Below, piece after piece: positions 7,375 through 16,617 of a stretch of DNA of 64,000 nt. Under the pieces are notes generated by a model that did no database searches, was not told where the DNA came from, and worked only from the letters and a program-made list of their open reading frames with translations. The stretch's first letter is position 1; the number at the start of each line of letters is the position of its first letter. The DNA lies in contig NZ_CP053825.1 of the NCBI RefSeq assembly GCF_013372105.1, forward strand, positions 1,550,001 to 1,614,000, read 5' to 3'. Position numbers and translations under genes: made by a program. The stretch comes from Campylobacter armoricus (lineage in GTDB: Bacteria > Campylobacterota > Campylobacteria > Campylobacterales > Campylobacteraceae).

Positions 7375-8028
7375 TTACTTTAGCGGATGAAGTTCATTTG
7401 CATAAAAACTTACTGAATTCATACCTTCTTTAATAGCCCATTCATAAGCTTTTGCTACAAATTCCCAGTTAATATGTGCATAAAATTTTTCTAAATATAC
7501 AGGACGCACATTGCGGTGATCTACATAGTAAGCATGCTCCCATACATCTACTACTAAAAGTGGAATTTTACCTTCAGTGATAGGTGTAGCAGCATTGCTT
7601 GTAGCCACTAATTCTAATTTTTGATTTTGAGTGTTATAAACTAGCCAAAACCAACCAGAACCAAATACTCCTGTAGCACCTTTGATAAATTCTTCTTTTA
7701 AACTCTCCATAGAGCCAAAGTCTTTTTCTACTGCTGCTTTAAATTCAGCACTTAAAGAACAACCACAACCACAGCATGTTTTTGGTTTAATGCAGTCAAA
7801 ATAAAAGTCATGATTATACACTTGAGCAGCGTTATTGAAAATTCCACCGCTTGAATTTTGTATGATATAAACTAAATCTTTTCCTGCAAATTCAGTATCT
7901 TTGATAAGATTGTTTAGGTTATTGACATAAGTTTGGTGGTGTTTGCCATGATGAAATGCGAAAGTTTCTGCACTTAAAAAATCTCCAAAAGCATCTACTT
8001 CATAAGGTAATCTTCTTAACTCAAACAT
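7375..8028 (-). CDS. sodB: Superoxide dismutase [Fe]
   Basis: 217 residues, cytoplasmic Fe-SOD converting superoxide to oxygen and peroxide. Metal ligands are recognisable: His26 in FHHGKHHQTYV, the His in VYNHDFYF, and Asp and His in VDVWEHAYYVDHRN. A short Cys-rich insertion (KTCCGCGC) follows the second ligand; C. jejuni SodB has a similar insertion, so this is a genus trait. AAGGAG lies six bases before the ATG and an extended -10 (TGCTAGAAT) lies upstream. A strong hairpin terminator follows. It stands alone as a single gene. Confidence 0.97.
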   Translation of the reverse strand: MFELRRLPYEVDAFGDFLSAETFAFHHGKHHQTYVNNLNNLIKDTEFAGKDLVYIIQNSSGGIFNNAAQVYNHDFYFDCIKPKTCCGCGCSLSAEFKAAVEKDFGSMESLKEEFIKGATGVFGSGWFWLVYNTQNQKLELVATSNAATPITEGKIPLLVVDVWEHAYYVDHRNVRPVYLEKFYAHINWEFVAKAYEWAIKEGMNSVSFYANELHPLK

Positions 8029-8057
8029 ATCGTTCTCCTTGTTTTAAATTTATAGAT

Positions 8058-8063
8058 ATTCTA
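8058..8063 (-). promoter_or_regulatory. Extended -10 box of sodB
   Basis: On the minus strand TGCTAGAAT (a TGnTAnAAT extended -10) lies about 30 bases upstream of the sodB start codon, which gives a short leader with the AAGGAG ribosome site. Confidence 0.55.
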
Positions 8064-8096
8064 GCATAGTTAAATTAAAAAAGACCAAATAACTCT

Positions 8097-8606
8097 TTAT
8101 TTTTCAAGAAGTATTATTTTATCTTGCTCTAAGCTTTTTGCTATATCAATAATGCGTTGATTAGCACTACCTTTAAATTTTAAAGATAAGTCTTTTTGCT
8201 CTAGGATAAATTTTCCATCTACCAAAATATCAGCTAAAAAAAGCAATTTTTTCGTTTGCTTGTTTTGAAGTAATTCTTCATAAGTAAAACCAGTATATAT
8301 AGTAATATCAAGCCCCAAATTCTTGATATATTTTGCTAGAATACTTAAATTTTTTGCCTGCATAAAAGGCTCCCCACCACTAAAAGTAACACCTTGTAAC
8401 AAAGGATTTTTACAAATTTCATCATACAAGCTTGCCAAATCTTGCAAATAACCTTTGTTAAAATCATGCGTTTGCGGGTTATGACAACCTTTGCAATGAT
8501 GAGGACACCCTTGAGTAAAAATCACATAACGCAAACCATAACCATCGACTATGGATTCTTTTTCAATACCGGCTAGTCTAAGAAAAATTGTGCTTAATTC
8601 TTGCAT
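8097..8606 (-). CDS. nrdG: Anaerobic ribonucleotide reductase activating protein (radical SAM)
   Basis: 169 residues from the ATG at 8606 (MQELSTIFLRLAG), a start chosen because the family begins close to this segment; a longer frame to 8642 exists. The radical SAM cluster CPHHCKGC (Cys34, 38, 41) has the CxxxCxxC spacing, and VTFSGGEPF is the SAM-binding GGE motif. The family uses S-adenosylmethionine to make the glycyl radical on NrdD. The gene overlaps the nrdD 3' end by 29 bases, so the two are translationally linked. C. jejuni is generally described as having only class I reductase, so this pair is accessory relative to it. Confidence 0.88.
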   Translation of the reverse strand: MQELSTIFLRLAGIEKESIVDGYGLRYVIFTQGCPHHCKGCHNPQTHDFNKGYLQDLASLYDEICKNPLLQGVTFSGGEPFMQAKNLSILAKYIKNLGLDITIYTGFTYEELLQNKQTKKLLFLADILVDGKFILEQKDLSLKFKGSANQRIIDIAKSLEQDKIILLEK

Positions 8607-10854
8607 AAACTTCGGCTTTTTTAGCATCATTAAAACGATCAAGTGTTCCGACTAAATAACCAGTGATCCTTCTTATACGCTCAAATTTAATATCATCTTC
8701 TTTTCTATGACATTTTGGACAAAACTCATCTATCACACCACTATAACCACACACTGGATCTCTATCTAATGGGAAATTAATCGAACCATAGCCTATGTTA
8801 CTTTCTTTCATACATTTTATAATGCGTTTAAAACTTTCTAAATTTTTACTCACATCGCCGTTTAATTCTACATAGGTAATATGTCCGCCATTATTTAACT
8901 CATGGTATGGAGCTTCTATTTGAATTTTTTCATATATGCTAATAGGAAAATCTACAGGAATATGAAAAGAATTAGTATAAAACTCCTTGTCAGTTATGCC
9001 TTTTAAAATACCGTATTTTTTTTGATCTAGCTTTAAAAATCTCCCGCTTAAACCCTCAGCTGGAGTAGCTATAAGAGAAAAATTAAGCTTATCTTTATGT
9101 GCTTTTTCATCTACAAATTCACGCATAAAACGCACGATTTGCAAACCTAAATCCCTTGCTTCTTGACTTTGTCCATGATGAGAACCTATCAAAGCTATTA
9201 AACTCTCACAAAGTCCTATATAGCCTATAGCCAAAGTCCCATGAGCTATAACTTTATCTACGCTATCATTTTCTCTTAAAGTATCTGAATCTATCCAAAT
9301 ACCCTCGCCCATTAAAAATGGAAAATTTTTTACTTTTTTTAAACACTGGATTTTATATCTATGAAGTAATTGTTCATACACAAGCTCTAACTTTTCTTTT
9401 AAAAGCGAGTAAAAAAAATCCAAATTTCCTTTAGCTTCTATAGCCAAACGCACAAGATTTATACTCGTAAAACTTAAATTTCCTCTGCCACTTGTAATTT
9501 CTTTACTCTCATCATAAACATTTGCCATGACTCTAGTTCTACAACCCATATAAGCTACTTCGCTATTATAATCACCTTTTTTATAGTATTTTGCATTAAA
9601 ACTTGCATCTAAAAAGCTAAAATTTGGAAAAAGTCTTTTAGAAGCACATTCTATAGCAAGCATAAAAAGCTTATAGTTTGGATCTGTTTCATTATAATTA
9701 ACACCTTCTTTTATTTTAAAAATTTGCACAGGGAAAATTGGCGTTTCGCCATTTCCTAAACCTTTCATAGTAGCTTTAAGCAAATTTTCTATCACCATTT
9801 GTCCTTCAAATGAAGTATCAGTGCCATAATTTAGTGTGCTAAAAGGCACTTGTGCTCCTGCTCTTGAGTTCATGGTGTTAAGATTATGCACCAAAGCTTC
9901 CATAGCCTGAAAAGTAGCATTTTGAGTTTGATTTAATGCTCTTTTGTAAGCATAGGCATTAGCTTTTTCTAAAAATTTTTCAGCGTTTAAACCAAGTTTT
10001 AAAAGCTCTTGAAGGCATTTTTTTTCGCTAAAAGCTTGAAAATTAGCATTTTTAAAGCAATTTTCATCTAAGCTTTGCTCTAGTTTTATCTCAAAAAAAG
10101 CTTTTATGGCATTAATATACTCTTTTTGAAAAGTCTTTGCCACGCCTTTTGCCATAGCAAAATCAAAATTTGGTATAGACTGGCCTCCATGCATTTCGTT
10201 TTGATTAGCTTGCAAAGCAATACATGCTAAAGAAGCATAAGATCTTATATCATTTGGCTCACGCAAACTCCCATGCCCTGTGCTAAAACCATTTTCAAAA
10301 AGCTTTACTAAATCAATCTGACAACAAGTTTGCGTTAGCATATAAAAATCTTTATCGTGTATATGTATATCGCCATTTTTATGTGCATTTGCTATGTGTT
10401 TTGGTAAAATGCACTCATCCACATAGTATTTTGCACCTTCTGAACCATATTTTAACATCATACCCATAGCACTATCTGAATTAATATTGGCATTTTCTCT
10501 TTTTAAATCTGCATCTTTGGAATCTTTAAAGGTTAAATCATCATACAAACTAAGTAAATCATAGCTTGCATTACGAATTTGCGTTCTTTTTTGGCGATAT
10601 AAGATATATGATTTTGCAGTATTTACTAAAGAATTTTTAATCAAAACTTCTTCTACTTTATCTTGAATTTGCTCTACATGAGTATGATTTTCATCAAGTA
10701 AAGATACAACCTCATCACATAGCTTGTTTAAAGTATCATTATCTAATTTTTTATCCGTAGAGTTGATATTTGCTTTAAAAATAGCATTTTTGATTTTAAA
10801 AATATCAAATACAACTTGGCTTTTATCTCTTTTTGTAATAAATTTTATCTTCAT
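8578..10854 (-). CDS. nrdD: Anaerobic (class III) ribonucleoside-triphosphate reductase
   Basis: 758 residues. An N-terminal ATP-cone (about 1-95) is followed by the catalytic domain. The glycyl-radical loop is RRITGYLVG with the likely radical at Gly732, 27 residues from the C-terminus. A metal site is suggested by Cys704 and CPKC (714-717); only three Cys are seen in this stretch where many relatives have four, so a His or a more distant Cys may complete it. It reduces NTPs to dNTPs without oxygen, activated by NrdG next door. The ATG at 10854 is followed directly by the ATP-cone. The upstream 340 bases are non-coding. Confidence 0.93.
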   Translation of the reverse strand: MKIKFITKRDKSQVVFDIFKIKNAIFKANINSTDKKLDNDTLNKLCDEVVSLLDENHTHVEQIQDKVEEVLIKNSLVNTAKSYILYRQKRTQIRNASYDLLSLYDDLTFKDSKDADLKRENANINSDSAMGMMLKYGSEGAKYYVDECILPKHIANAHKNGDIHIHDKDFYMLTQTCCQIDLVKLFENGFSTGHGSLREPNDIRSYASLACIALQANQNEMHGGQSIPNFDFAMAKGVAKTFQKEYINAIKAFFEIKLEQSLDENCFKNANFQAFSEKKCLQELLKLGLNAEKFLEKANAYAYKRALNQTQNATFQAMEALVHNLNTMNSRAGAQVPFSTLNYGTDTSFEGQMVIENLLKATMKGLGNGETPIFPVQIFKIKEGVNYNETDPNYKLFMLAIECASKRLFPNFSFLDASFNAKYYKKGDYNSEVAYMGCRTRVMANVYDESKEITSGRGNLSFTSINLVRLAIEAKGNLDFFYSLLKEKLELVYEQLLHRYKIQCLKKVKNFPFLMGEGIWIDSDTLRENDSVDKVIAHGTLAIGYIGLCESLIALIGSHHGQSQEARDLGLQIVRFMREFVDEKAHKDKLNFSLIATPAEGLSGRFLKLDQKKYGILKGITDKEFYTNSFHIPVDFPISIYEKIQIEAPYHELNNGGHITYVELNGDVSKNLESFKRIIKCMKESNIGYGSINFPLDRDPVCGYSGVIDEFCPKCHRKEDDIKFERIRRITGYLVGTLDRFNDAKKAEVYARIKHNFS

Positions 10855-11194
10855 GGAAATTTTCCTAAAAAATAATCTCTAAATACTAAAAAATAGCACT
10901 TTAATAAGGGTAAGTTTATTACAAAAAGTTGATGAAAAACTTAAAAAATAAAAGAAAAATTCGCATAAAAATTGTGTGAATTTATTAATAAACTCTATAA
11001 TTTTTGTATATTTTACCAAACTATAATTTCTAAATCTTGATATAAATTTTTACAATTATAAAAATAATCATAATTTATACATTTTAGTTTGACACTTGTA
11101 TTTAAAAACAATATCTTTAACTATTTTAAAATTTTTAAATAAAAGCTATAAGCATCAAAAAACCCATATCTTCTTGCTTGTATGGTGTGATAGG
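10855..11194. other. Non-coding interval upstream of nrdD
   Basis: About 340 very AT-rich bases with no supported gene. It should hold the nrdD promoter. I see no convincing NrdR-box pair and no strong hairpin, and I cannot pick a -10 box among many TATAAT-like strings. Confidence 0.5.
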
Positions 11195-11530
11195 TTAGCT
11201 TAGCTTTGGAAAAACTTCTCTTCTTTTTCCTGCATTTTTTATCCCATAATGTGCGATAAGCTCGTCAAGTCTTTCTTCGTAATAAAATCTTTTATGATAA
11301 CCTAGTCTTTGATTTTGAGAAATGATAAATTCTTTTATCTATTCTTCATTATCTATAATTTTTAAATCATCAAACATTGTAATTGAGTTTTGAAATATTG
11401 CACTAAAAATTCTTTTTGCAAAGTCTTTATCTTGGATATGCTCTACAATAAAGCTAGGAGTCATATTTGTATTACCCCAGTAGCATTCTTTTAAAATGTT
11501 TTTTGCGATTTCTAGTTTAGTTTTTTCCAT
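11195..11530 (-). pseudogene. Decayed small gene with an in-frame amber stop
   Basis: Reading from ATG (11530) gives 63 residues (MEKTKLEIAKNILKECYWG...) to a TAG at 11339-11341. The same frame then continues for 47 sensible residues (IKEFIISQNQRLGYHKRFYY...) to TAA at 11195-11197. The read-through half keeps protein-like composition, including EERLDELIAHYG, which suggests one ancestral gene of about 111 codons broken by a single base change. I do not recognise the family. Expression of the short 63-residue form cannot be excluded. It lies in the decayed zone between nrdD and tRNA-Glu. Confidence 0.55.
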
Positions 11531-11878
11531 TGCTTTTTCTTATTCTACCAATAAAGCCTTTATCTAATCGGCCTTAAAAATTATATTGTATTTTAATAAA
11601 TTAATATTTTATTCGGTCATATTAACAATTACTTCACAATCTTTACATCTTCTTTATCCCATTTTTATACACATATCATAAACTTTTTATGTTTATTTAA
11701 TCATTATTTTGGTTTTATATCTTCATCTACTTCAGGGTTTTTTATAAAGTTTTGATAAATAAATCATAATCGCTTTTAGAATCCTGCTTGAATTATATTT
11801 ATAATCTATCTCATTAGCATAAGTTGTTCGAAAAAATAATGTAAATTTTTTAAAAATTGATGGTTATTAAATAAAAAG
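11531..11878 (-). pseudogene. Heavily decayed coding remnant next to tRNA-Glu
   Basis: No open frame of useful length survives, but minus-strand translation shows protein-like patches in shifting frames: FFRTTYANEIDYKYN, then SKSDYDLFIKT, then NPEVDEDIKPK, separated by frameshifts and stops. The ANEID patch loosely recalls motif II of C5 cytosine methyltransferases, but this is too short to assign. The position beside a tRNA gene is a common site for acquired and later lost DNA. Confidence 0.35.
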
Positions 11879-11953
11879 TGGTGACCCATACGAGACTCGA
11901 ACTCGTGTTACCGCCGTGAAAGGGCGATGTCCTAACCGCTAGACGAATGGGCC
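11879..11953 (-). tRNA. tRNA-Glu (TTC)
   Basis: Read on the minus strand, the gene starts GGCCCATTCGTCTAGCGG and ends with encoded CCA. The acceptor, D, anticodon (loop CTTTCAC) and T (GTTCGAGTC) arms are all present; the anticodon is TTC. Length 75 with CCA. Confidence 0.97.
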
Positions 11954-12073
11954 ACTTAGCAGTTTGAAAGCCAAAATTATATAGAGATTTTACTTAATAA
12001 ACAATTAATTTAATATTTTATATAAAAATATACAATTTCACTCTATTTAATCATTAAAAAACAAGAAGGAAAA

Positions 12074-12631
12074 ATGGATATTTCAAGCCTAATAATTTTA
12101 TCTTTTGCTCTAGCTGCAGATGCTTTTGCGGTTTCGCTATGCAAAGGTTTTAGCGTTAAAGAATTAAAATTAAAACATTACTTAATAGTTGGATTGTATT
12201 TTGGTGGCTTTCAGGCTTTAATGCCTGCTGTTGGATATATTTTAGGTGCTTCTTTTGGTTCTTTTGTAGAAAAAATTGATCATTGGATTGCTTTTATTCT
12301 TCTTGGTGCCATAGGTGGTAAAATGATACAAGAATCATTTAAAAATGATAGTTGCAAAGAGGATTCAAATTTATTTGATTTTAAAACTATGATAGCTCTT
12401 GGTATTGCAACTAGCATTGACGCACTTGCAGTTGGAGTAAGTTTTGCTTTTTTAAAAGTGGATTTGTTTATAGCATTATTATGCATAGGTATAATCACTT
12501 TTATGATGTGTGCTTTAGCTTTAAAAATAGGTAATAAATTCGGCACTTATCTCAAAAGTAAAGCCGAATTTATAGGTGGTGCTATTTTGATTTTCCTAGC
12601 GGTTAAAATTTTATTGGAACATTTATCTTAA
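12074..12631 (+). CDS. mntP: Manganese efflux pump MntP
   Basis: 185 residues, six membrane segments arranged as two homologous halves. Each half carries the conserved acidic motif: [10 protein letters not shown] with Asp16 and [10 protein letters not shown] with Asp116. The family exports Mn2+ and protects against manganese overload. AAGAAGGAAAAA precedes the ATG. I looked for a yybP-ykoY manganese riboswitch in the ~115 bases between the tRNA and the gene and saw none. The last four bases overlap the convergent exonuclease gene. Located near sodB here as mntP (Cj0167c, from memory) is in C. jejuni. Confidence 0.93.
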   Translation: MDISSLIILSFALAADAFAVSLCKGFSVKELKLKHYLIVGLYFGGFQALMPAVGYILGASFGSFVEKIDHWIAFILLGAIGGKMIQESFKNDSCKEDSNLFDFKTMIALGIATSIDALAVGVSFAFLKVDLFIALLCIGIITFMMCALALKIGNKFGTYLKSKAEFIGGAILIFLAVKILLEHLS

Positions 12632-13386
12632 ATATCTATTTCAATCCCTACAGGAGCGTGATCTGAGCCAAAAATATCATCTCTTATGAAGGCATTTTTA
12701 AGTTTATCTTTTAAACCATTAGAAATAAAGAAATAATCAATTCTCCAGCCTACATTTCTTTCTCTTGCCTTCATTCTATAGCTCCACCACGAATACTTTT
12801 CTTTAACATCACCATTTATATATCTAAAAGTATCAATAAATCCAAGTTTTAAAAGCTCATCTATCCAAGCACGCTCAATAGGCAAAAAACCTGAAGTTTT
12901 TTCATTTGCTTTTGGATGAGTTAGATCTATCTCACGATGAGCTGTATTTACATCTCCGCATATTATAATATCTTTACCTTCTTTTAAAAGTGTATTTAAA
13001 TACACTAAAAAATCATTATAAAATTTCATTTTAAAGCTCAAACGCTCTTCATCTTTTTGACCATTTGGAAAATATATATTAAATAAAACTACATTTTTAA
13101 AGCTATGTTCTAAAACCCTACCTTCATCATCATCAAAAAATTCACATTTTTTAACTTCACTATCAAAATTACACAAGCTCATTACACCTGAATATCCTGC
13201 TCTTTTAGCACTATTAAAATACATATGCTTAAAATCATACTCATAAATTCTTTTTGGAAATTTATCCTCGTGTGCTTTGATTTCTTGAAAACCTATAAAA
13301 TCTATATTTTCTTTATCTATCCAATCTAGTGCATTTTTATCACAAATCGCCCTTAAGCCATTTACATTCCATGATAATAATTTCAT
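12628..13386 (-). CDS. xth: Exodeoxyribonuclease III / AP endonuclease
   Basis: 252 residues, whole-length EEP-fold nuclease of base-excision repair. Motifs in order: SWNVNGLRA (about 5-13), FQEIKAHE with the metal-binding Glu (about 34), [14 protein letters not shown] (about 142-155), and the C-terminal [11 protein letters not shown] with the catalytic Asp-His pair. It cuts 5' to abasic sites and degrades one DNA strand 3' to 5'. The stop overlaps mntP by four bases in convergent orientation. In C. jejuni (Cj0255c, exoA) it likewise lies divergent from eptC. Confidence 0.95.
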   Translation of the reverse strand: MKLLSWNVNGLRAICDKNALDWIDKENIDFIGFQEIKAHEDKFPKRIYEYDFKHMYFNSAKRAGYSGVMSLCNFDSEVKKCEFFDDDEGRVLEHSFKNVVLFNIYFPNGQKDEERLSFKMKFYNDFLVYLNTLLKEGKDIIICGDVNTAHREIDLTHPKANEKTSGFLPIERAWIDELLKLGFIDTFRYINGDVKEKYSWWSYRMKARERNVGWRIDYFFISNGLKDKLKNAFIRDDIFGSDHAPVGIEIDI

Positions 13387-13484
13387 AAAATCCCTTTACT
13401 AATCTTCTTTTGTTGCTATTTTATATGCGATTTATTAATTTTATTCAAATAGACTAAGTATTTATTTTATTCTAAAGGAAAAAA

Positions 13485-15020
13485 ATGCACCTAAAACTTT
13501 CATGGACAAAATTTACCCTGCTTAATACGATTTTTATCATAGCGTTTAATTTTCCATTATTTGAGTTTGTATATGAAAAGATAGATCAAAATATTATGCT
13601 TTTTAGTGCTTTTTTTGGGATTTATTTTTTCTTAGTTTTAAGTATTCTAGCTTTGGTATTTTTACCATATTTAACGAAAATTTTGAGTATATTTTTACTT
13701 AGTACTTGTGCAATATGTAGTTATTTTGTAAGTAATTATGGGGTTTTAATCGATGATAGTATGATACAAAATGTATTTGAAACTGATAATAGGGAATTTT
13801 TCTCATATTTTAATTTTTCTTTTGCTCTTTATCTTTTAGCTTTTGTAATTTTACCTAGTGCGTTAGTAATTTTAGTAAAAATTGATTATCAAAGATATAT
13901 TTTTAGAAAATGCATTTTGTTTTTTTGCTCATTGTGTCTTTGCCTTGGAATGATTTTTTTAATGTCAAAAACACTTTTACCTTTTTTAAGATCGCATAAT
14001 ATCATTAGAATGTATAATCTACCTTTTTACCCAATATACTCAAGTATAGAATTTACTAAGAAAAAACTAGCAGGTAAAAAAGAACTTACCATTATTTCAG
14101 ATGATGCTAAATTAAAAGATACAAATACTTCTAAATTAATGATTTTAGTTGTTGGTGAAACCGCTAGAGCAAGTAATTATTCTTTAGGTGGATACAGCAT
14201 AAATGATACAAATTTTTATACTAAAAATGAGCCAAATTTAGTGTATTTTAGCGATGTAAGCTCTTGTGGGACTGCTACTGCAAGAAGTTTGCCTTGTATG
14301 TTTTCAAGATATAAAAGAGAAAGTTTTAATAATAATTTATTTGAAGAAAATGTTTTAGATATATTACAAAAAGTTGGAGTTAAAAGTATTTGGTTTGGCA
14401 ATAACTCAGGGGGATGTAAGGGAAATTGTGATCGTATAAAACATAAATTAATTGCAAAAGATTATGATGAAAGCTTACTTACGCTTGTAAGGCAAGAACT
14501 TGAAAATATAAATTCAAACAAAATCATCATTGTGCATTTACAAGGCTCTCATGGCCCAACTTATTACAAACGCTATCCAGATGAATTTAAAAAATTTACC
14601 CCAACTTGCGATACAAACGAGCTAAATACCTGCTCCCAAGAACAAATCATAAATACCTATGATAACACCTTGCTTTATACAGATTTTATCATCAAAAATC
14701 TTATAGATTTACTCAAAGAAAATCCAAATCAAGAAGCTTCTTTGCTTTATTTATCAGATCATGGAGAAAGTTTAGGTGAAAATGGGCTTTATCTACATGG
14801 AATGCCTTATTTAATAGCACCAAAAGATCAAAAACACATACCAATGATATTTTGGAGTAAAGATAATAAATTAAGTCAAGATTTACAAAGCAAAAAAGAC
14901 TACAAACTTTCTCAAGATAATCTTTTTTCAAGTTTGCTGGGGTATTTTGGTATAAATAGCAAAGAATACGAGGCAAGTTATGATATATTTAGCAAAAATT
15001 TAAAGGAAAATTCGCAATGA
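13485..15020 (+). CDS. eptC: Phosphoethanolamine transferase EptC
   Basis: 511 residues. About five membrane segments occupy the first ~165 residues; the periplasmic sulfatase-like domain follows. The nucleophile is Thr226 in VVGETARASN; HLQGSHGPTY and LSDHGESLGENGLYLHG carry the Zn ligands. In C. jejuni EptC (Cj0256) adds phosphoethanolamine to lipid A, the flagellar rod protein FlgG and N-glycans, which affects polymyxin resistance and motility. AAAGGAAAAA precedes the ATG. Its stop overlaps the dgkA start, so eptC, dgkA, the wHTH gene and pyrC form one operon as in C. jejuni. Consumption of phosphatidylethanolamine yields diacylglycerol, which explains the pairing with dgkA. Confidence 0.95.
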   Translation: MHLKLSWTKFTLLNTIFIIAFNFPLFEFVYEKIDQNIMLFSAFFGIYFFLVLSILALVFLPYLTKILSIFLLSTCAICSYFVSNYGVLIDDSMIQNVFETDNREFFSYFNFSFALYLLAFVILPSALVILVKIDYQRYIFRKCILFFCSLCLCLGMIFLMSKTLLPFLRSHNIIRMYNLPFYPIYSSIEFTKKKLAGKKELTIISDDAKLKDTNTSKLMILVVGETARASNYSLGGYSINDTNFYTKNEPNLVYFSDVSSCGTATARSLPCMFSRYKRESFNNNLFEENVLDILQKVGVKSIWFGNNSGGCKGNCDRIKHKLIAKDYDESLLTLVRQELENINSNKIIIVHLQGSHGPTYYKRYPDEFKKFTPTCDTNELNTCSQEQIINTYDNTLLYTDFIIKNLIDLLKENPNQEASLLYLSDHGESLGENGLYLHGMPYLIAPKDQKHIPMIFWSKDNKLSQDLQSKKDYKLSQDNLFSSLLGYFGINSKEYEASYDIFSKNLKENSQ

Positions 15021-15388
15021 AACCAAAGTATTCTTTATTTAAAAATGCAAGTTATGCTTTAAGTGGAATTAAATTTTTACTCAAAGATGAAATGGCTTTT
15101 AGGATAGAATTTGCTATTATTTTACCTTTGATTTTTGCAAGCTTATTTTTGCCTGTAAGTTTTTTAGAACATTTTGTACTAGTGTTTGTTTTGGTGCTAA
15201 TTTTAATCGTAGAAGCACTAAATTCTGCCATAGAAGCTTGTGTGGATCTTTGCACGAGCGAATTTCACATCTTAGCCAAAAAAGCAAAAGATTGTGCGAG
15301 TGCTGGGGTATTTTTTAGCGTTGTTTTAGCTATAATTACTTGGAGTTTTATTCTTTTTGATTTGGTTAGAGAATGGATGATAAAGTAA
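15017..15388 (+). CDS. dgkA: Diacylglycerol kinase
   Basis: 123 residues, three membrane segments, the standard length of the bacterial DgkA trimer subunit. The signature VEALNSAIEACVDL holds the active-site Glu, Asn and Asp. It phosphorylates diacylglycerol to phosphatidic acid, recycling the lipid left after EptC transfers phosphoethanolamine. ATG overlaps the eptC stop by four bases; the 3' end overlaps the next gene by 16. Confidence 0.95.
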   Translation: MKPKYSLFKNASYALSGIKFLLKDEMAFRIEFAIILPLIFASLFLPVSFLEHFVLVFVLVLILIVEALNSAIEACVDLCTSEFHILAKKAKDCASAGVFFSVVLAIITWSFILFDLVREWMIK

Positions 15389-15603
15389 AAACACTATGTG
15401 TAAAAATCTTTGGTAAAAAACGCTTTGAAATTTTAGAATTTTTAGCCCTTCATGCTGATGATGATGGCTTTGTCTTTGCAAATATCGAAGAGCTTTCTAA
15501 AAGGTTAAATATCAGCAAACCTACCATCATTTCTACTTTTAAATTTTTAGAAGAAAAAGCTTTGCTTGAAAAACTCAAAAACGGCTTATATAAACTCAAA
15601 TAG
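15373..15603 (+). CDS. Small winged-helix DNA-binding protein
   Basis: 76 residues forming one winged HTH: a first helix (KRFEILEFLALHADDDG), the HTH core SKRLNISKPTIISTFKFLEEKALL and a β-wing end. It resembles ArsR/replication-initiator-type wHTH and matches C. jejuni Cj0258 by position and size. No metal or ligand site is visible. It overlaps dgkA by 16 bases and precedes pyrC by eight. Target unknown. Confidence 0.75.
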   Translation: MDDKVKTLCVKIFGKKRFEILEFLALHADDDGFVFANIEELSKRLNISKPTIISTFKFLEEKALLEKLKNGLYKLK

Positions 15604-15611
15604 GAGATAAA

Positions 15612-16607
15612 ATGACACTTAAAAACCCTTTGGATATGCATTTACATTTACGCGATGAAAGCATGCTTGAGCTTGTAGCCCCATTTAGCACAAAAGACTT
15701 TAAAGCTGGTGTTATAATGCCAAATTTAATCACCCCACTTACTGAAATAACTGCACTCAAAGCTTACAAAGAACGCATCTTAAAAGCTTGTAAAAATGAA
15801 GATTTTATACCCTTGATGACCTTATTTTTTAAAGACTATGATGAGAAATTTTTAGAAAAAGCCAAAGATGAGCTTTTTGCTATCAAGCTTTATCCTGCAG
15901 GCATAACTACCAACTCAGATAATGGAATTTCAAGCTTTGATATAGAAAAGTTAAAACCTACTTTAAATGCCATGAGTGAGCTTGGCCTACCTTTGCTTGT
16001 GCATGGAGAAACAAACGATTTTGTAATGGATAGAGAAGCAAATTTTGCTAAAATCTATGAAAAACTAGCTAAAAACTTTCCAAAATTAAAAATTGTAATG
16101 GAACATATTACCACTAAGGTTTTATGCAATTTATTAAAAGATTATGAAAATTTATACGCAACTATCACTTTACACCATTTAATCATAACTTTAGATGATG
16201 TGGTGGGTGGTAAGATGGATCCGCATTTATTTTGCAAGCCTATTGCAAAACGCTATGAAGATAAAGACGCTTTATGTGAGCTTGCTTTTAGTGGCTATGA
16301 AAAGGCTATGTTTGGGAGTGATAGCGCACCTCATCCATTACACACTAAAGAATGCTGTGGGTGTGCGGCTGGAGTATTTAGTGCTCCTGTTATTTTGCCT
16401 GTTTTGGCTGAGCTTTTTGAAAAACATTCAAATGAAGTAAATTTGCAAAAATTTATTTCAGATAATGCTTGTAAAATCCATAATCTCAAATTTGAAAACG
16501 ACAAAATTATCACTTTAGAAAAACAAGAATGGCAAGTACCACAAAAATACGGTGATGTGGTGCCATTTATGGCAGGAAAAAATTTAAATTTCAAAGTCGC
16601 AAATTAA
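15612..16607 (+). CDS. pyrC: Dihydroorotase
   Basis: 331 residues, class II dihydroorotase of pyrimidine synthesis, interconverting carbamoyl-aspartate and dihydroorotate. Zinc-site residues are visible: His10 and His12 in MHLHLRD, the carboxylated Lys92 in AIKLYPAG, His in LLVHGET, His in VMEHITT, and the catalytic Asp in MFGSDSAPH. AGGAGAT precedes the ATG. It is the last gene of the eptC operon (Cj0259 in C. jejuni). The following gene starts only ten bases downstream but is foreign to that operon in C. jejuni. Confidence 0.96.
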   Translation: MTLKNPLDMHLHLRDESMLELVAPFSTKDFKAGVIMPNLITPLTEITALKAYKERILKACKNEDFIPLMTLFFKDYDEKFLEKAKDELFAIKLYPAGITTNSDNGISSFDIEKLKPTLNAMSELGLPLLVHGETNDFVMDREANFAKIYEKLAKNFPKLKIVMEHITTKVLCNLLKDYENLYATITLHHLIITLDDVVGGKMDPHLFCKPIAKRYEDKDALCELAFSGYEKAMFGSDSAPHPLHTKECCGCAAGVFSAPVILPVLAELFEKHSNEVNLQKFISDNACKIHNLKFENDKIITLEKQEWQVPQKYGDVVPFMAGKNLNFKVAN

Positions 16608-16617
16608 AAGGAAGTTA

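Noticed and set aside
10855-11194. NrdR or other dyads before nrdD
   Set aside because: AT-rich strings match loosely everywhere; no pair with the expected spacing was found.
11960-12073. Manganese riboswitch (yybP-ykoY) before mntP
   Set aside because: None of the conserved GGGGAGUA-type elements or a three-stem layout is visible in the short AT-rich interval.
15052-15641. Minus-strand frames across dgkA, the wHTH gene and pyrC
   Set aside because: Fully overlapped by well-supported plus-strand genes and without family features.
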